Position numbers and translations under genes: made by a program | The notes under the pieces: generated by a model | The model's database searches: none | Told to the model about the DNA's origin: nothing | The model's input: the letters and a program-made list of their open reading frames with translations, nothing else | Shown: one piece after another, positions 15,597-23,586 of the stretch | Numbering within the stretch: the first letter of the stretch is position 1 | Layout of the letters: each line of letters starts with the position of its first letter | DNA from: Firmicutes bacterium UBA6806 | GTDB taxonomy: Bacteria; Bacillota; Clostridia; Peptostreptococcales; Acidaminobacteraceae | Assembly: GCA_002452745.1 (NCBI GenBank) | Contig: DKFC01000012.1 | Coordinates: 62,001-126,000, forward strand | Direction: 5' to 3' | Length of the DNA: 64,000 bases

Positions 15597-17120
15597 CTAT
15601 TCTCGATTATAGGCTCTGTAGAATCTATTTTTTCCGTTGGCTTTTGCCTTGTAGAGGGCAATGTCTGCTTGATGGATGAACTTGCCTCTGGAAGTGGAAA
15701 GTGTTGGCAAGATCGCATGTGCGCCGCCACTGATGGTCAAAACACCGAAATCACCGAGTTTGTGTTTGATGCCAATTGACTGAATGTGCTGGCGCAGTTG
15801 CTCTGAAATTTTATAGATTTCATCTATGTCCAAATCGTAGAAGAGAACTGCAAATTCCTCACCCCCATATCTTGCAGTCATGACAGCTGAGTCACAAAAT
15901 TCTGCTGTCGTAGACGCAATGGTTTTAAGAGCTTCATCACCTTGGATATGACCATAGAGATCGTTGTAAGTTTTAAAATCGTCCACATCAAATAGAATGA
16001 TGCCAATATATTTGCGCTCTTGAAATCCTTTAGAAATTAGAGTATCCAGTGTATCATCCAGTGCAAAGCGATTGTAAAGCCCTGTCAAGCCATCGTGGAC
16101 TGCACGATAGGCCAGCTGATGATTGGCTTCTTCAAGTTTCTGATTGGTCAATTTGAGGGAGTCATTGTTTGCCTCTAAAGTGGCGCTAGCTGTGATAAGC
16201 TCTTGATTTAAATTGCCAATATAGATGAGAACCCCCATAAATAGAACCCAAAAGAGCAAATTTACAATTGGCTGAGGACGCATCCAAAAAGCAGCATCTT
16301 CAGTGACGGAGTCCAAATCCGTCTTTGTGCCAATAACCCAGTCGAAATCAGGGTTGTAACGATAGAGATAGAACTTTCCATCGGCTGTAATTTGACTGAG
16401 GTAGCCATCTGTCTTCTGTGCGGCAGATAGAAAATAGAGGTACCTGTCCTCTGCCAATTGATTGATACTGGAAGGATTGTCTGTATCTGCGAGAACGAGT
16501 CCAGAGCCTGATATGATAAAGGAATCAAAATTCGGACGGGATCTATCGTCATGTAGTTTACTATTTAAATTATCTAAAATAAGCGTGATGCCGAGGACTC
16601 CAGATAGATTGTCTTCATAGTAGATAGGGGTGCACACGGTAATGACAAAGTCATTGCTAATCATGCCGACATAGACATCGGAAATGAGTGTTTTATTTTG
16701 GTCAACAGCTGCTTTATACCAGGGGCGGTTTCTCGGGTCATAGGAATCAGGCGGAAGCCAACTGCTGTCCGAAGTAAAAGAACCATCTGTAAAACCAGCG
16801 AAAATGTAATGCGTGTATTGATCGGTATAACGGTAATTTAAGTATGGATTTGAAGCGGGGATTGCTTTTAGCGTCTCTGGTGAAATATTTTGAAGATGGC
16901 TTTTGATTAAATCAGCATCCGTTATAAAATCAGTAATCCAATTTTCGAAACCGTCTAAATCAGAGGCCATTTGAAGGGATACCCGCTCAGAGGCAATATT
17001 GATTTCATTGCTCTTAAAGGCAAAGAGGTTGTAGAGCGTCAAGACGAGCATGATTACAGCTAAAAAGATCATGGGAAGTTTTTTCATTTTTTTTATGCGC
17101 AACAGTGCTTTCTCTTTCAT
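15597..17120 (-). CDS. dCache-GGDEF membrane diguanylate cyclase
   Basis: A 507-residue protein. Membrane helices at about 15-33 and 285-305 enclose an extracellular double-Cache sensor (WYKAAVDQNKTLISDVYV and ITVCTPIYYEDNLSGVLGITL are typical of dCache_1). A short coiled coil (about 308-338) leads to the GGDEF domain (340-505): GLYNRFALDD, FDVDDFKTYND and the active-site GGEEF at 419-423, all compatible with c-di-GMP synthesis from GTP. No RxxD inhibitory site is found before GGEEF (the stretch reads EFCDSAVMTARY), so classical product inhibition is unlikely. The ligand of the Cache domain is unknown; small organic acids or amino acids are common. It is transcribed alone, divergent from the kinase operon. 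Confidence 0.92.
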   Translation of the reverse strand: MKEKALLRIKKMKKLPMIFLAVIMLVLTLYNLFAFKSNEINIASERVSLQMASDLDGFENWITDFITDADLIKSHLQNISPETLKAIPASNPYLNYRYTDQYTHYIFAGFTDGSFTSDSSWLPPDSYDPRNRPWYKAAVDQNKTLISDVYVGMISNDFVITVCTPIYYEDNLSGVLGITLILDNLNSKLHDDRSRPNFDSFIISGSGLVLADTDNPSSINQLAEDRYLYFLSAAQKTDGYLSQITADGKFYLYRYNPDFDWVIGTKTDLDSVTEDAAFWMRPQPIVNLLFWVLFMGVLIYIGNLNQELITASATLEANNDSLKLTNQKLEEANHQLAYRAVHDGLTGLYNRFALDDTLDTLISKGFQERKYIGIILFDVDDFKTYNDLYGHIQGDEALKTIASTTAEFCDSAVMTARYGGEEFAVLFYDLDIDEIYKISEQLRQHIQSIGIKHKLGDFGVLTISGGAHAILPTLSTSRGKFIHQADIALYKAKANGKNRFYRAYNRE

Positions 17121-17326
17121 AGTCCTACCTCTATTAAAAACAATTGTGAATAGTCGCCAATTATAAAACCGTAACGGTCCAATCTAAAAGTGCCTCTCTA
17201 AGTGTACCACCAGACAAGGTAAGAATAAGATTAAAAAATCGTAAGAAAAAATTAAGTGAATACTAAACTGGCATTGGTAGTTGCTTTAACCGTTTTGACG
17301 TAAGCTATTAGTACAGAGGTGATACA

Positions 17327-18301
17327 ATGCTAGGTTTTAAATCAAAACAAATGTCAGATGTAGAACTCAGTCATCAATTGAAACAGGTTTTCGAACAATG
17401 CGACGTATCCGACTTTAAAAGCAAGCGATTTTACGGCCTATTGCATGATTATATACCCTATAATAATGGGCTGAAAACAAGGCTTGAAATCATTGGAAGA
17501 AGTGGATATGCTGAAAAGCTGCTGAAACTTGGAAGGGATGCCAGAGGCAACGCGCAAAAAGTGGATGCCTTTTCAAATCAGCTTTCAACAGAATACGGGT
17601 TCAAGATGGAAATCATACAGAAAACTTTTAAATTGATGGCAGATGCGGCCGGTATTCCGCTAGAGGTACAAGTGCCGCCTGAGACAGTCCTCGTCAATTC
17701 TGTAAAGGGCAATTTTTCAAAGAATCATTTGCCTGAATCAGGGGGGCAATCTCAGCCAAGTGGAGAAGCATCGAATCGAGCGACTCAAGTGAGAAGCGAA
17801 ATCAAGTCATCATACAAAAAGAGATTTATTCGAAATAAGAGCAATTTGATGAAATTGATGCTCTTTATAGTCTTGATGACGGCGGGGAGCCTTTATTTAA
17901 ACTTTTATTTTTCGAATTTTGACTTGGCACAAAATGCCGTAAAAACAGTGTTGCTTCAGTATGGGGCGCTAATCATCAGTGGGTCACTATTGATATCGGT
18001 TATTATGTGGCTAGGCTATAAACAGTTTAAAATCAATCTATCCATGTTTTTGCCCATAGTGGTACTCATTATTCAGTTGCTTTGCATTGTTTTAAAAGTT
18101 GAATCGGCAAAGCTGTATGAAGTTGTTCAAATGGGAATGCTTTTGGGATTGAATTTGAGTTTTATTATGACCACAGGCTATTCAATTCGACTGCCAAAGG
18201 GTGCAAAGGAGTTTATCTCCTATAAAGCAATCTATGGATTTTATGCAGCTGGACTATTGTACTTTCTTGGACAGTACTTAGTTAGAATATCAGTTGTCTA
18301 A
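17327..18301 (+). CDS. Four-helix membrane protein of the kinase/phosphatase operon
   Basis: A 324-residue protein that I do not recognise as a named family. Residues 1-110 are predicted soluble and helical (LKQVFEQCD, FYGLLHDYIPYNNGLKTRLE, GYAEKLLKLGRD) and resemble the short helical modules that precede other domains in bacterial signalling and conflict proteins. Residues 120-165 are polar and probably disordered. The C-terminal half has four to five membrane helices at about 182-202, 212-232, 240-260, 268-288 and 295-318. AGAGGTGAT lies before the ATG. It is the first gene of an operon with a kinase, a vWA protein and a PP2C phosphatase, 35 bases before the kinase. It is therefore a good candidate for the membrane sensor, anchor or substrate of the triad. 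This function is inferred from context only. Confidence 0.6.
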   Translation: MLGFKSKQMSDVELSHQLKQVFEQCDVSDFKSKRFYGLLHDYIPYNNGLKTRLEIIGRSGYAEKLLKLGRDARGNAQKVDAFSNQLSTEYGFKMEIIQKTFKLMADAAGIPLEVQVPPETVLVNSVKGNFSKNHLPESGGQSQPSGEASNRATQVRSEIKSSYKKRFIRNKSNLMKLMLFIVLMTAGSLYLNFYFSNFDLAQNAVKTVLLQYGALIISGSLLISVIMWLGYKQFKINLSMFLPIVVLIIQLLCIVLKVESAKLYEVVQMGMLLGLNLSFIMTTGYSIRLPKGAKEFISYKAIYGFYAAGLLYFLGQYLVRISVV

Positions 18302-18336
18302 TGAAGACATATAGAGAATAGGAAAGGAGTTTCATC

Positions 18337-19647
18337 ATGTCAGATATATTGACTAAAGGCACTGTAGTGGCTTCAAATTTTCAGCGATACGAAGTGTTGG
18401 AAGAACTTGGAACAGGCGGACAGGGGAATGTCTACAAGGTAAGGGGAACGGATGGCGATTATGCGCTGAAATGGTATAAAAAATCTTCAGCGACACCGCA
18501 GCAATATGAGGCAATTCAAATGCTGATTGAAAAAGGTGCTCCAAGTGATAAATTCGTCTGGCCAATTGCCATTTGTGAAGGGGATTCAGAAGATAATTTT
18601 GGGTATGTGATGCCGTTGATAGATGCAAAACAATTTACCAAGCTATCGCACTATTTTTCTGGAGAGAAGAAAGTGTCGAGGTTTGAAGTGCTTATAGATG
18701 CTTGTGTTAGAATTGCACATGGCTTTAACGAGCTCCATCTAAGCGGACTTTGCTATAGAGATATTTCCTTTGGAAATTTATTTGTGGATTTCACCACAGG
18801 TGAAATCAAAATATGCGACAATGACAACGTAACATTTGACAATTTAGTGGATACAGATGAAATTTGGGGCACAAGTGGATTTATGGCGCCAGAGGTTGTT
18901 AGAGGCGAATCAGCACCTAGTTCTCAAACAGATTTGTTTTCTCTTGCAGTGGTTATTTTCAGAATGTTGCATTTACAGCATCCTTTACAAGGACAGAGAG
19001 AATACGAAATTGAGATTGCAGATGTGGAGGCTGAACGAGACCTTTATGGGATGCATCCGATTTTTATATATGATCCAATAGATGCCACCAATCGACCAGT
19101 TAAAGGACATAAGGACATTGCTGAGGCCTACTGGCCATATTATCCAGAGTTTATCAGAGAATTGTTTACAGAGGCCTTTACGGAAGGACTTCACGATCCA
19201 CATAAGCGCATTCGTGAGAGTATATGGATAAAGGCACTGAGCCAGCTCAGAGGACAAGTCACTTATTGCTATCACTGTGAACATCAAATATTTTACGATA
19301 AGGATATGGTTCAGCAGAAGTCAAGGTGCCCAAGGTGCAATCACACGATAAGGGTATTGCCTCTAAGGATGAAGATAAATAATCAGATAGTCATGCTAAA
19401 CCATGATTCAGTTATCTATAAAAACCAATTGGACGCCTCTTCTCTGATGGATTATGAGACGCCAGTGGCAAGAATTGAGATTCATCCTAAGCATCCAAGT
19501 GTTTGGGGACTCAGAAATTTGTCAGAGGAGACTTGGACTTATACGACTCCAGCAAATGAACTGCGTGAGATTTCAAAAAATGGTGTTATTCCCATTCGTT
19601 CTGGACAAGAAATTAATTTTGGTGAAATCATTGGCATCATAAGATGA
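18337..19647 (+). CDS. Ser/Thr protein kinase with zinc ribbon and C-terminal FHA-like module
   Basis: A 436-residue kinase of the type found with TerY-like vWA proteins. Kinase domain 18-300: glycine loop GTGGQG (25-30), Lys45 in YALKW, catalytic loop YRDISFGN with Asp142 and Asn147, metal motif CDNDN at 160-164 in place of DFG, and APE at 184-186. Tyr replaces His in HRD. A zinc ribbon follows with C311-x2-C314 and C331-x2-C334. The last 90 residues form a beta-rich module with HPKHPSVWGLRNLS and W400, which recurs at the end of the PP2C phosphatase two genes downstream. There is no membrane segment. It presumably phosphorylates the vWA protein, the membrane protein or both. Confidence 0.88.
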   Translation: MSDILTKGTVVASNFQRYEVLEELGTGGQGNVYKVRGTDGDYALKWYKKSSATPQQYEAIQMLIEKGAPSDKFVWPIAICEGDSEDNFGYVMPLIDAKQFTKLSHYFSGEKKVSRFEVLIDACVRIAHGFNELHLSGLCYRDISFGNLFVDFTTGEIKICDNDNVTFDNLVDTDEIWGTSGFMAPEVVRGESAPSSQTDLFSLAVVIFRMLHLQHPLQGQREYEIEIADVEAERDLYGMHPIFIYDPIDATNRPVKGHKDIAEAYWPYYPEFIRELFTEAFTEGLHDPHKRIRESIWIKALSQLRGQVTYCYHCEHQIFYDKDMVQQKSRCPRCNHTIRVLPLRMKINNQIVMLNHDSVIYKNQLDASSLMDYETPVARIEIHPKHPSVWGLRNLSEETWTYTTPANELREISKNGVIPIRSGQEINFGEIIGIIR

Positions 19648-19716
19648 TGCGACAAATAGACTTATTATAAAATACCAGCAATAGAGCTGGTTGAGAAGTG
19701 AAAAAGGAGGATAATT

Positions 19717-20394
19717 ATGTCAGTTGAAAGAGATGGTAAAATGGGTGCTAGAGATTTACATTTGTTTTTTCTTATAGATGCATCAGATTCAATGAGTTAC
19801 GGTGGCAAGGCAGAGACACTCAACAATGCCATTAGAGAATCCATTCCACATATCAGAGAGATTGCGAGAGACACAGAAGGTACTATAAAAGTGCATGCAT
19901 TGTCGTTTTCAACGGGTGCCAAGTGGATTGCAAGAAATGTGGATATCCGAGACTTTACATGGGAAAATATTGTGACCAAAGGCGTTACAGACATGGGGAG
20001 AGGATTCGAACTGCTTGCAGAAAAATTGGAAGGCGACTTACAGGGGGCAAGAGGATATCAGCCTGTTATGATATTGCTTTCAGATGGGCTCCCAACAGAT
20101 GACTATGAAAAGGGGCTAAAAAAGCTCAAAGCGACTAAATGGGGCAGCAAGGCTATTCGGATTTCAATTGCAATTGGCTCTGAAACAGATATGGACGTCT
20201 TGCAAGACTTTATAGGCGATGCGTTTAGAGGTGAGCTGAAACCACTGCTTGCCAAAAACGCCAGCGATCTCAAAAACTACATCAGATGGGCTTCAACCAC
20301 TGTATCCACAGCCTCTATCAATCCAGTGAAGAACACAATTCCACTTCCACCAACTTCGGACAATGCCATAAATCCAGAGGAATTGGACTGGTAA
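19717..20394 (+). CDS. TerY-like von Willebrand factor A domain protein
   Basis: A 225-residue vWA protein nearly filled by one domain (about 12-195). The metal-ion-dependent adhesion site is complete: DASDS at 21-25, Thr91 in GVTDMG and Asp123 in LLSDGLPTDD. Such cytoplasmic TerY-type domains bind divalent metal and act as assembly or adaptor proteins. The tail after 195 is rich in Thr, Pro and Ser and could be phosphorylated. It lies between the kinase (69 bases upstream) and the phosphatase (one base downstream), the same trio known from Ter-type stress systems as the TerY-P triad. No TerC, TerD or other Ter genes lie in the window, so this is an isolated triad. Confidence 0.9.
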   Translation: MSVERDGKMGARDLHLFFLIDASDSMSYGGKAETLNNAIRESIPHIREIARDTEGTIKVHALSFSTGAKWIARNVDIRDFTWENIVTKGVTDMGRGFELLAEKLEGDLQGARGYQPVMILLSDGLPTDDYEKGLKKLKATKWGSKAIRISIAIGSETDMDVLQDFIGDAFRGELKPLLAKNASDLKNYIRWASTTVSTASINPVKNTIPLPPTSDNAINPEELDW

Positions 20395-20395
20395 T

Positions 20396-22012
20396 ATGAC
20401 AGAGTGGGTTACAATTGAGGGAACTCATATTGGCAAGAGCCATGAGAGCAGTGGCAAGCCAAATCAAGATGCAACAGCGGCAACGGGGCAGATAGGAGCT
20501 GTCAGTGACGGGCATGGATCATCAGCCCATCCATACAGTGAGATAGGATCTTCGTTTGCCGTTAAATGTGCACTGGAAGTTCTGGAAAACTGGATGAACA
20601 ACCTTGGAAGAATGGATGATGAAGAGGCGTTTGTTTCGCCTAAACTTGATGAGAACACTTTTTTAGATAAAATGAGACTAACGGCATATGAAGCATTGCC
20701 AAATGAAATTGTGAGAAGGTGGCGGGAACGGGTATTGGAACACTGGTGTGAAGCCAATATTCCAGAGGAGATGACCTATAGAGCCGTTTCCGATCATTTG
20801 CTCTCCGACGATATAATCTATAGAATGTATGGATGTACCCTCATGGCAGTGGCTATCTTCCATGAATACATGCTCTGTCTACAAATAGGAGATGGGCTTA
20901 TAACGGCTTATAAATATGGTGGTGAGATTTGGCATCCGATTCCCAGAGATTTAAGACATACGGACAATCAAACGACCTCGTTGTCAGAACGGTATGCCCC
21001 TCTCAATTTTAAGATCAATTTTGTGAAGCTGGATGGAACGGTTGAATTTGTTGCACTTACAACCGATGGCGTGGAAAATGCATATCCTCAGTCATCGGAT
21101 GACTATATCTATTTTTTTCACTCAGTTCATGGGATGATTGTCGAAGATGCTTTGAATTTATCACAACTGCTTGAGAAAACCAGCCATTATTCAGGAGATG
21201 ATTCCACAGCCCTGATTATAACGCGAAACAACCACGGAAGTGGCTTTGAACAACTTTCTGAAATAACAGAGGTGTTTAGAGAGGACATGGCATGCAAAGA
21301 GGGATTTATTCCAGCGGTCAATTGGCTGATGGATGCGTCAAGCAGTAAATTTTGGATCGTTATGCAGTCGATTTGCAACAGATTTATGAGACTGTTAGAA
21401 CAAAACAAAGCTGTTACAAGAACAGTGCTTCAAGACATTCGAATCCATATGGATACTTATGAAGCCGAACTCTATAGACCCATTATAAAGCCACTGACCA
21501 GCGAATCGGAAATGGAAAGTCTAAAGTGCTTGGAACGACTTTTAAAAGAAATCGGAAACTTAGCTGGGATTGACGTCTCTGAAGCATGGAAAAGGGAAAT
21601 AAAGCAAAGCTCAAAAAAAGAAATGACGTCTTTTCATCAGGTGATAAAATGGATTCATCAAGTCAGGGAGACTTTAAAATTTGATTATGAAAAGGGTGGG
21701 TACACCTTGGAAAACAATATTCGACGGGGGCTCATTATGGAGACACCGAGTGGTGCTTATACCCTTTTTCATGACGACGTTGTCTTCATACATCAAATTA
21801 TAAACGGCGTCTGCACCGCAGTGGTGGGAGAGATTAAACGACATCCCAAAAACCCGCAGATATGGGGACTTAAAAACCTGTCTAATCATGAATGGGTGCA
21901 GTACAGAAAGGGTGAAAAGGAACCTCTTTATATAGGCCGAGGTAAGACGGCGCTTTTGTCTGAGGGGACGTTTTTCATCTACGGCCTTCCAGTCCATATC
22001 AAATATGAATAA
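20396..22012 (+). CDS. PP2C-family protein phosphatase with C-terminal FHA-like module
   Basis: A 538-residue protein. The PP2C domain (about 1-280) has NQDA (23-26), VSDGHGSS (37-44), a hydrophobic core with LQIGDG, LTTDGVENAY and GDDSTALII, so the metal-binding Asp residues are all present; it removes phosphate from Ser/Thr. It contains an insert rich in charged residues between the second and third motifs. A helical middle part (about 300-445) follows, then a C-terminal module (about 450-538) with HPKNPQIWGLKNLS at 483-496, almost the same as in the kinase of this operon. The ATG comes one base after the stop of the vWA gene, so translation is coupled. It should reverse what the kinase does. 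Confidence 0.9.
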   Translation: MTEWVTIEGTHIGKSHESSGKPNQDATAATGQIGAVSDGHGSSAHPYSEIGSSFAVKCALEVLENWMNNLGRMDDEEAFVSPKLDENTFLDKMRLTAYEALPNEIVRRWRERVLEHWCEANIPEEMTYRAVSDHLLSDDIIYRMYGCTLMAVAIFHEYMLCLQIGDGLITAYKYGGEIWHPIPRDLRHTDNQTTSLSERYAPLNFKINFVKLDGTVEFVALTTDGVENAYPQSSDDYIYFFHSVHGMIVEDALNLSQLLEKTSHYSGDDSTALIITRNNHGSGFEQLSEITEVFREDMACKEGFIPAVNWLMDASSSKFWIVMQSICNRFMRLLEQNKAVTRTVLQDIRIHMDTYEAELYRPIIKPLTSESEMESLKCLERLLKEIGNLAGIDVSEAWKREIKQSSKKEMTSFHQVIKWIHQVRETLKFDYEKGGYTLENNIRRGLIMETPSGAYTLFHDDVVFIHQIINGVCTAVVGEIKRHPKNPQIWGLKNLSNHEWVQYRKGEKEPLYIGRGKTALLSEGTFFIYGLPVHIKYE

Positions 22013-22018
22013 ATCATG

Positions 22019-22052
22019 AAAACTATGCAAAGTCTGAGGCATAGTTTTTTTA
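22019..22052 (+). terminator. Terminator of the kinase/phosphatase operon
   Basis: Stem AAACTATGC/GCATAGTTT (22020-22028 with 22039-22047) and a run of T. It closes the four-gene operon. Confidence 0.85.
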
Positions 22053-22154
22053 ATTACGCTATAATAATATTAAGATAATATTTTTGTCAAAAATGAATAA
22101 AGTTGTTTTATAAGGGTATACACCATCCAAGAAATTCATATTAGCGAGGTGATT

Positions 22155-22910
22155 ATGTACAATATCTTCTTGTTGGCAATAGGGCCGTCTCTGGCTTTGC
22201 TACTGTTTTTCTACTATATAGACAAATATGACAGAGAACCAATCAGTCTATTGGTAAAACTCTTTGTCGGCGGCATGGCAGCAGTGATTCCAATTTTGAT
22301 TCTAGAGCTGATTCTGATGAGACTCAATTTCTTCCCAGGGCTCTTAGGAGCTGCCTATACTGCTTTTATTGTTGCTGGATTCAGCGAAGAGTTCTTTAAA
22401 AGATTTGTGGTGTTGAAAGTAGCCTTTAGAGATGAGCATTTCAATGAACACCTCGATGGCATTATCTATTGTGTCTTTGCCTCTCTGGGAATGGCAACTG
22501 TGGAAAATGTCCTTTATCTTCTGAGTACTGAAAATGCTTTTACTGTGGGTGTCATGAGGGGGCTTGTCAGCGTGCCCATGCACATGCTCTTTGCAGTGAC
22601 CATGGGATACTATTTAGCTTTTGCCAGGTTTGCGCAGACCCCTGAGAAGCGAAGTCGTTATTTAAAACTTTCTCTGACACAACCGCTCCTGCTTCATGGG
22701 ATATTTGATTTTTTACTTATGAGCGGACATACCATTTTGATTTTTCTCGCTGTTCCGTTTGTCATTTGGTCATGGCGGTATAATTATAAAAAACTGAAAG
22801 TTTATTACAATGCCTCAAAGACTGCTTATTTAAGGGCTGAAAGCATGGCGACATCAGATAATATCAGCGGATTTTATGAAACAGATGATCTTGAAGAAAA
22901 AAATTTATAA
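22155..22910 (+). CDS. prsW: PrsW-family intramembrane metalloprotease
   Basis: A 251-residue protein with about eight membrane helices. The family motifs are all present: EEFFK (78-82), DGIIY followed by FASLGMATVEN with Glu117-Asn118, His143 in SVPMHM, and LLLHGIFDF with His181 and Asp185. In Bacillus, PrsW makes the first cut in the anti-sigma factor RsiW after envelope stress; more broadly the family belongs with the CPBP-type glutamic/metallo-proteases. I chose ATG 22155, four bases after GAGGTG, over the upstream GTG at 22149, which overlaps that site. No sigma or anti-sigma factor gene lies nearby, so the substrate is unknown. It is a single gene with its own weak promoter (TTGTCA at 22084, TTTATA at 22107). 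Confidence 0.87.
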   Translation: MYNIFLLAIGPSLALLLFFYYIDKYDREPISLLVKLFVGGMAAVIPILILELILMRLNFFPGLLGAAYTAFIVAGFSEEFFKRFVVLKVAFRDEHFNEHLDGIIYCVFASLGMATVENVLYLLSTENAFTVGVMRGLVSVPMHMLFAVTMGYYLAFARFAQTPEKRSRYLKLSLTQPLLLHGIFDFLLMSGHTILIFLAVPFVIWSWRYNYKKLKVYYNASKTAYLRAESMATSDNISGFYETDDLEEKNL

Positions 22911-22927
22911 AAAAAAATAAATTATTT

Positions 22928-22956
22928 TTGTAATTATCGTTAGATAAAAGATATTT
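22928..22956 (+). promoter_or_regulatory. MarR promoter with an operator in the spacer
   Basis: -35 TTGTAA (22928-22933) and -10 ATATTT (22951-22956) are 17 bases apart. The perfect inverted repeat TTATC-GTTA-GATAA (22934-22947) fills the spacer, the classical place for a MarR dimer to block RNA polymerase. Autoregulation is inferred. Confidence 0.55.
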
Positions 22957-22999
22957 TGGTATATATAAAATAATACATGATAAAAAGGATGTGAATTGG

Positions 23000-23452
23000 G
23001 TGAAAACACAAAACTATGAGATGCTAACAGAGTATATGCTGAAACTGATGCCGACAATGCATAAGCGCTTTTTCAGAGATGATGAAGTGTTCAAGTCGGA
23101 AGAACTATTTCCATCGCATATACAGATTCTACTGGTTCTGTCAAACCACAAGCAATTGACAATGTCTGAGATTTCCAGACAAATTAATGTTATCAACTCC
23201 AATTTGACACCATTGGTAGACAAACTGATTAAACTGGGATATTTGAAGCGACAGCCATATAAGAAAGACAGGCGAGTGGTTCATATCTCTTTGACTTCAT
23301 CTGGAAAGACATTTGTCGAAAAGCACAAAAAATACGTCGAATCTCTCCTAAAAGAGAAACTGGATTCATTAACCGATGAACAGGTAGCAGAAATGGCTGA
23401 ACATGTGAAAGCCATATATGAAACGATTATCGGGTGTCTAGGAGAAGTATAG
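23000..23452 (+). CDS. MarR-family transcriptional regulator
   Basis: A 150-residue winged-helix regulator. I prefer GTG 23000, ten bases after AAGGA, to the GTG at 22991, which would touch the site. After an N-terminal dimerisation helix, residues about 45-105 hold the HTH (LTMSEISRQINVINSNLTPLVDKLIKLGYL) and the wing with the family signature KKDRRVVHISLTSSGK; a C-terminal helix completes the dimer interface. MarR proteins are released from DNA by small phenolic ligands or oxidation; no Cys is in the expected place here, so ligand control is more likely. It is followed by its own terminator, so only its own promoter is an obvious target; the neighbouring PrsW gene could be another. Confidence 0.9.
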   Translation: MKTQNYEMLTEYMLKLMPTMHKRFFRDDEVFKSEELFPSHIQILLVLSNHKQLTMSEISRQINVINSNLTPLVDKLIKLGYLKRQPYKKDRRVVHISLTSSGKTFVEKHKKYVESLLKEKLDSLTDEQVAEMAEHVKAIYETIIGCLGEV

Positions 23453-23524
23453 AGAGGGGTCAGCAACGTCATGAAAGCTTTGAGAAAAAGCTACCCTCAC
23501 GGGACATATTTTGATATGATAAAA

Positions 23525-23555
23525 TAGGATTAATTGACTTAATCCTAATTTTTTA
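23525..23555 (+). terminator. Terminator after the MarR gene
   Basis: Perfect 9-bp stem TAGGATTAA/TTAATCCTA (23525-23533 with 23539-23547), five-base loop, followed by AATTTTTT. Confidence 0.8.
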
Positions 23556-23586
23556 CCAAAATTTGTTTATTAAAGTGAGGTGCCTT

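Noticed and set aside
17327..22012. Full tellurite-resistance (Ter) cluster
   Set aside because: TerY-like vWA, kinase and phosphatase are present, but no TerA, TerB, TerC, TerD or TerE gene.
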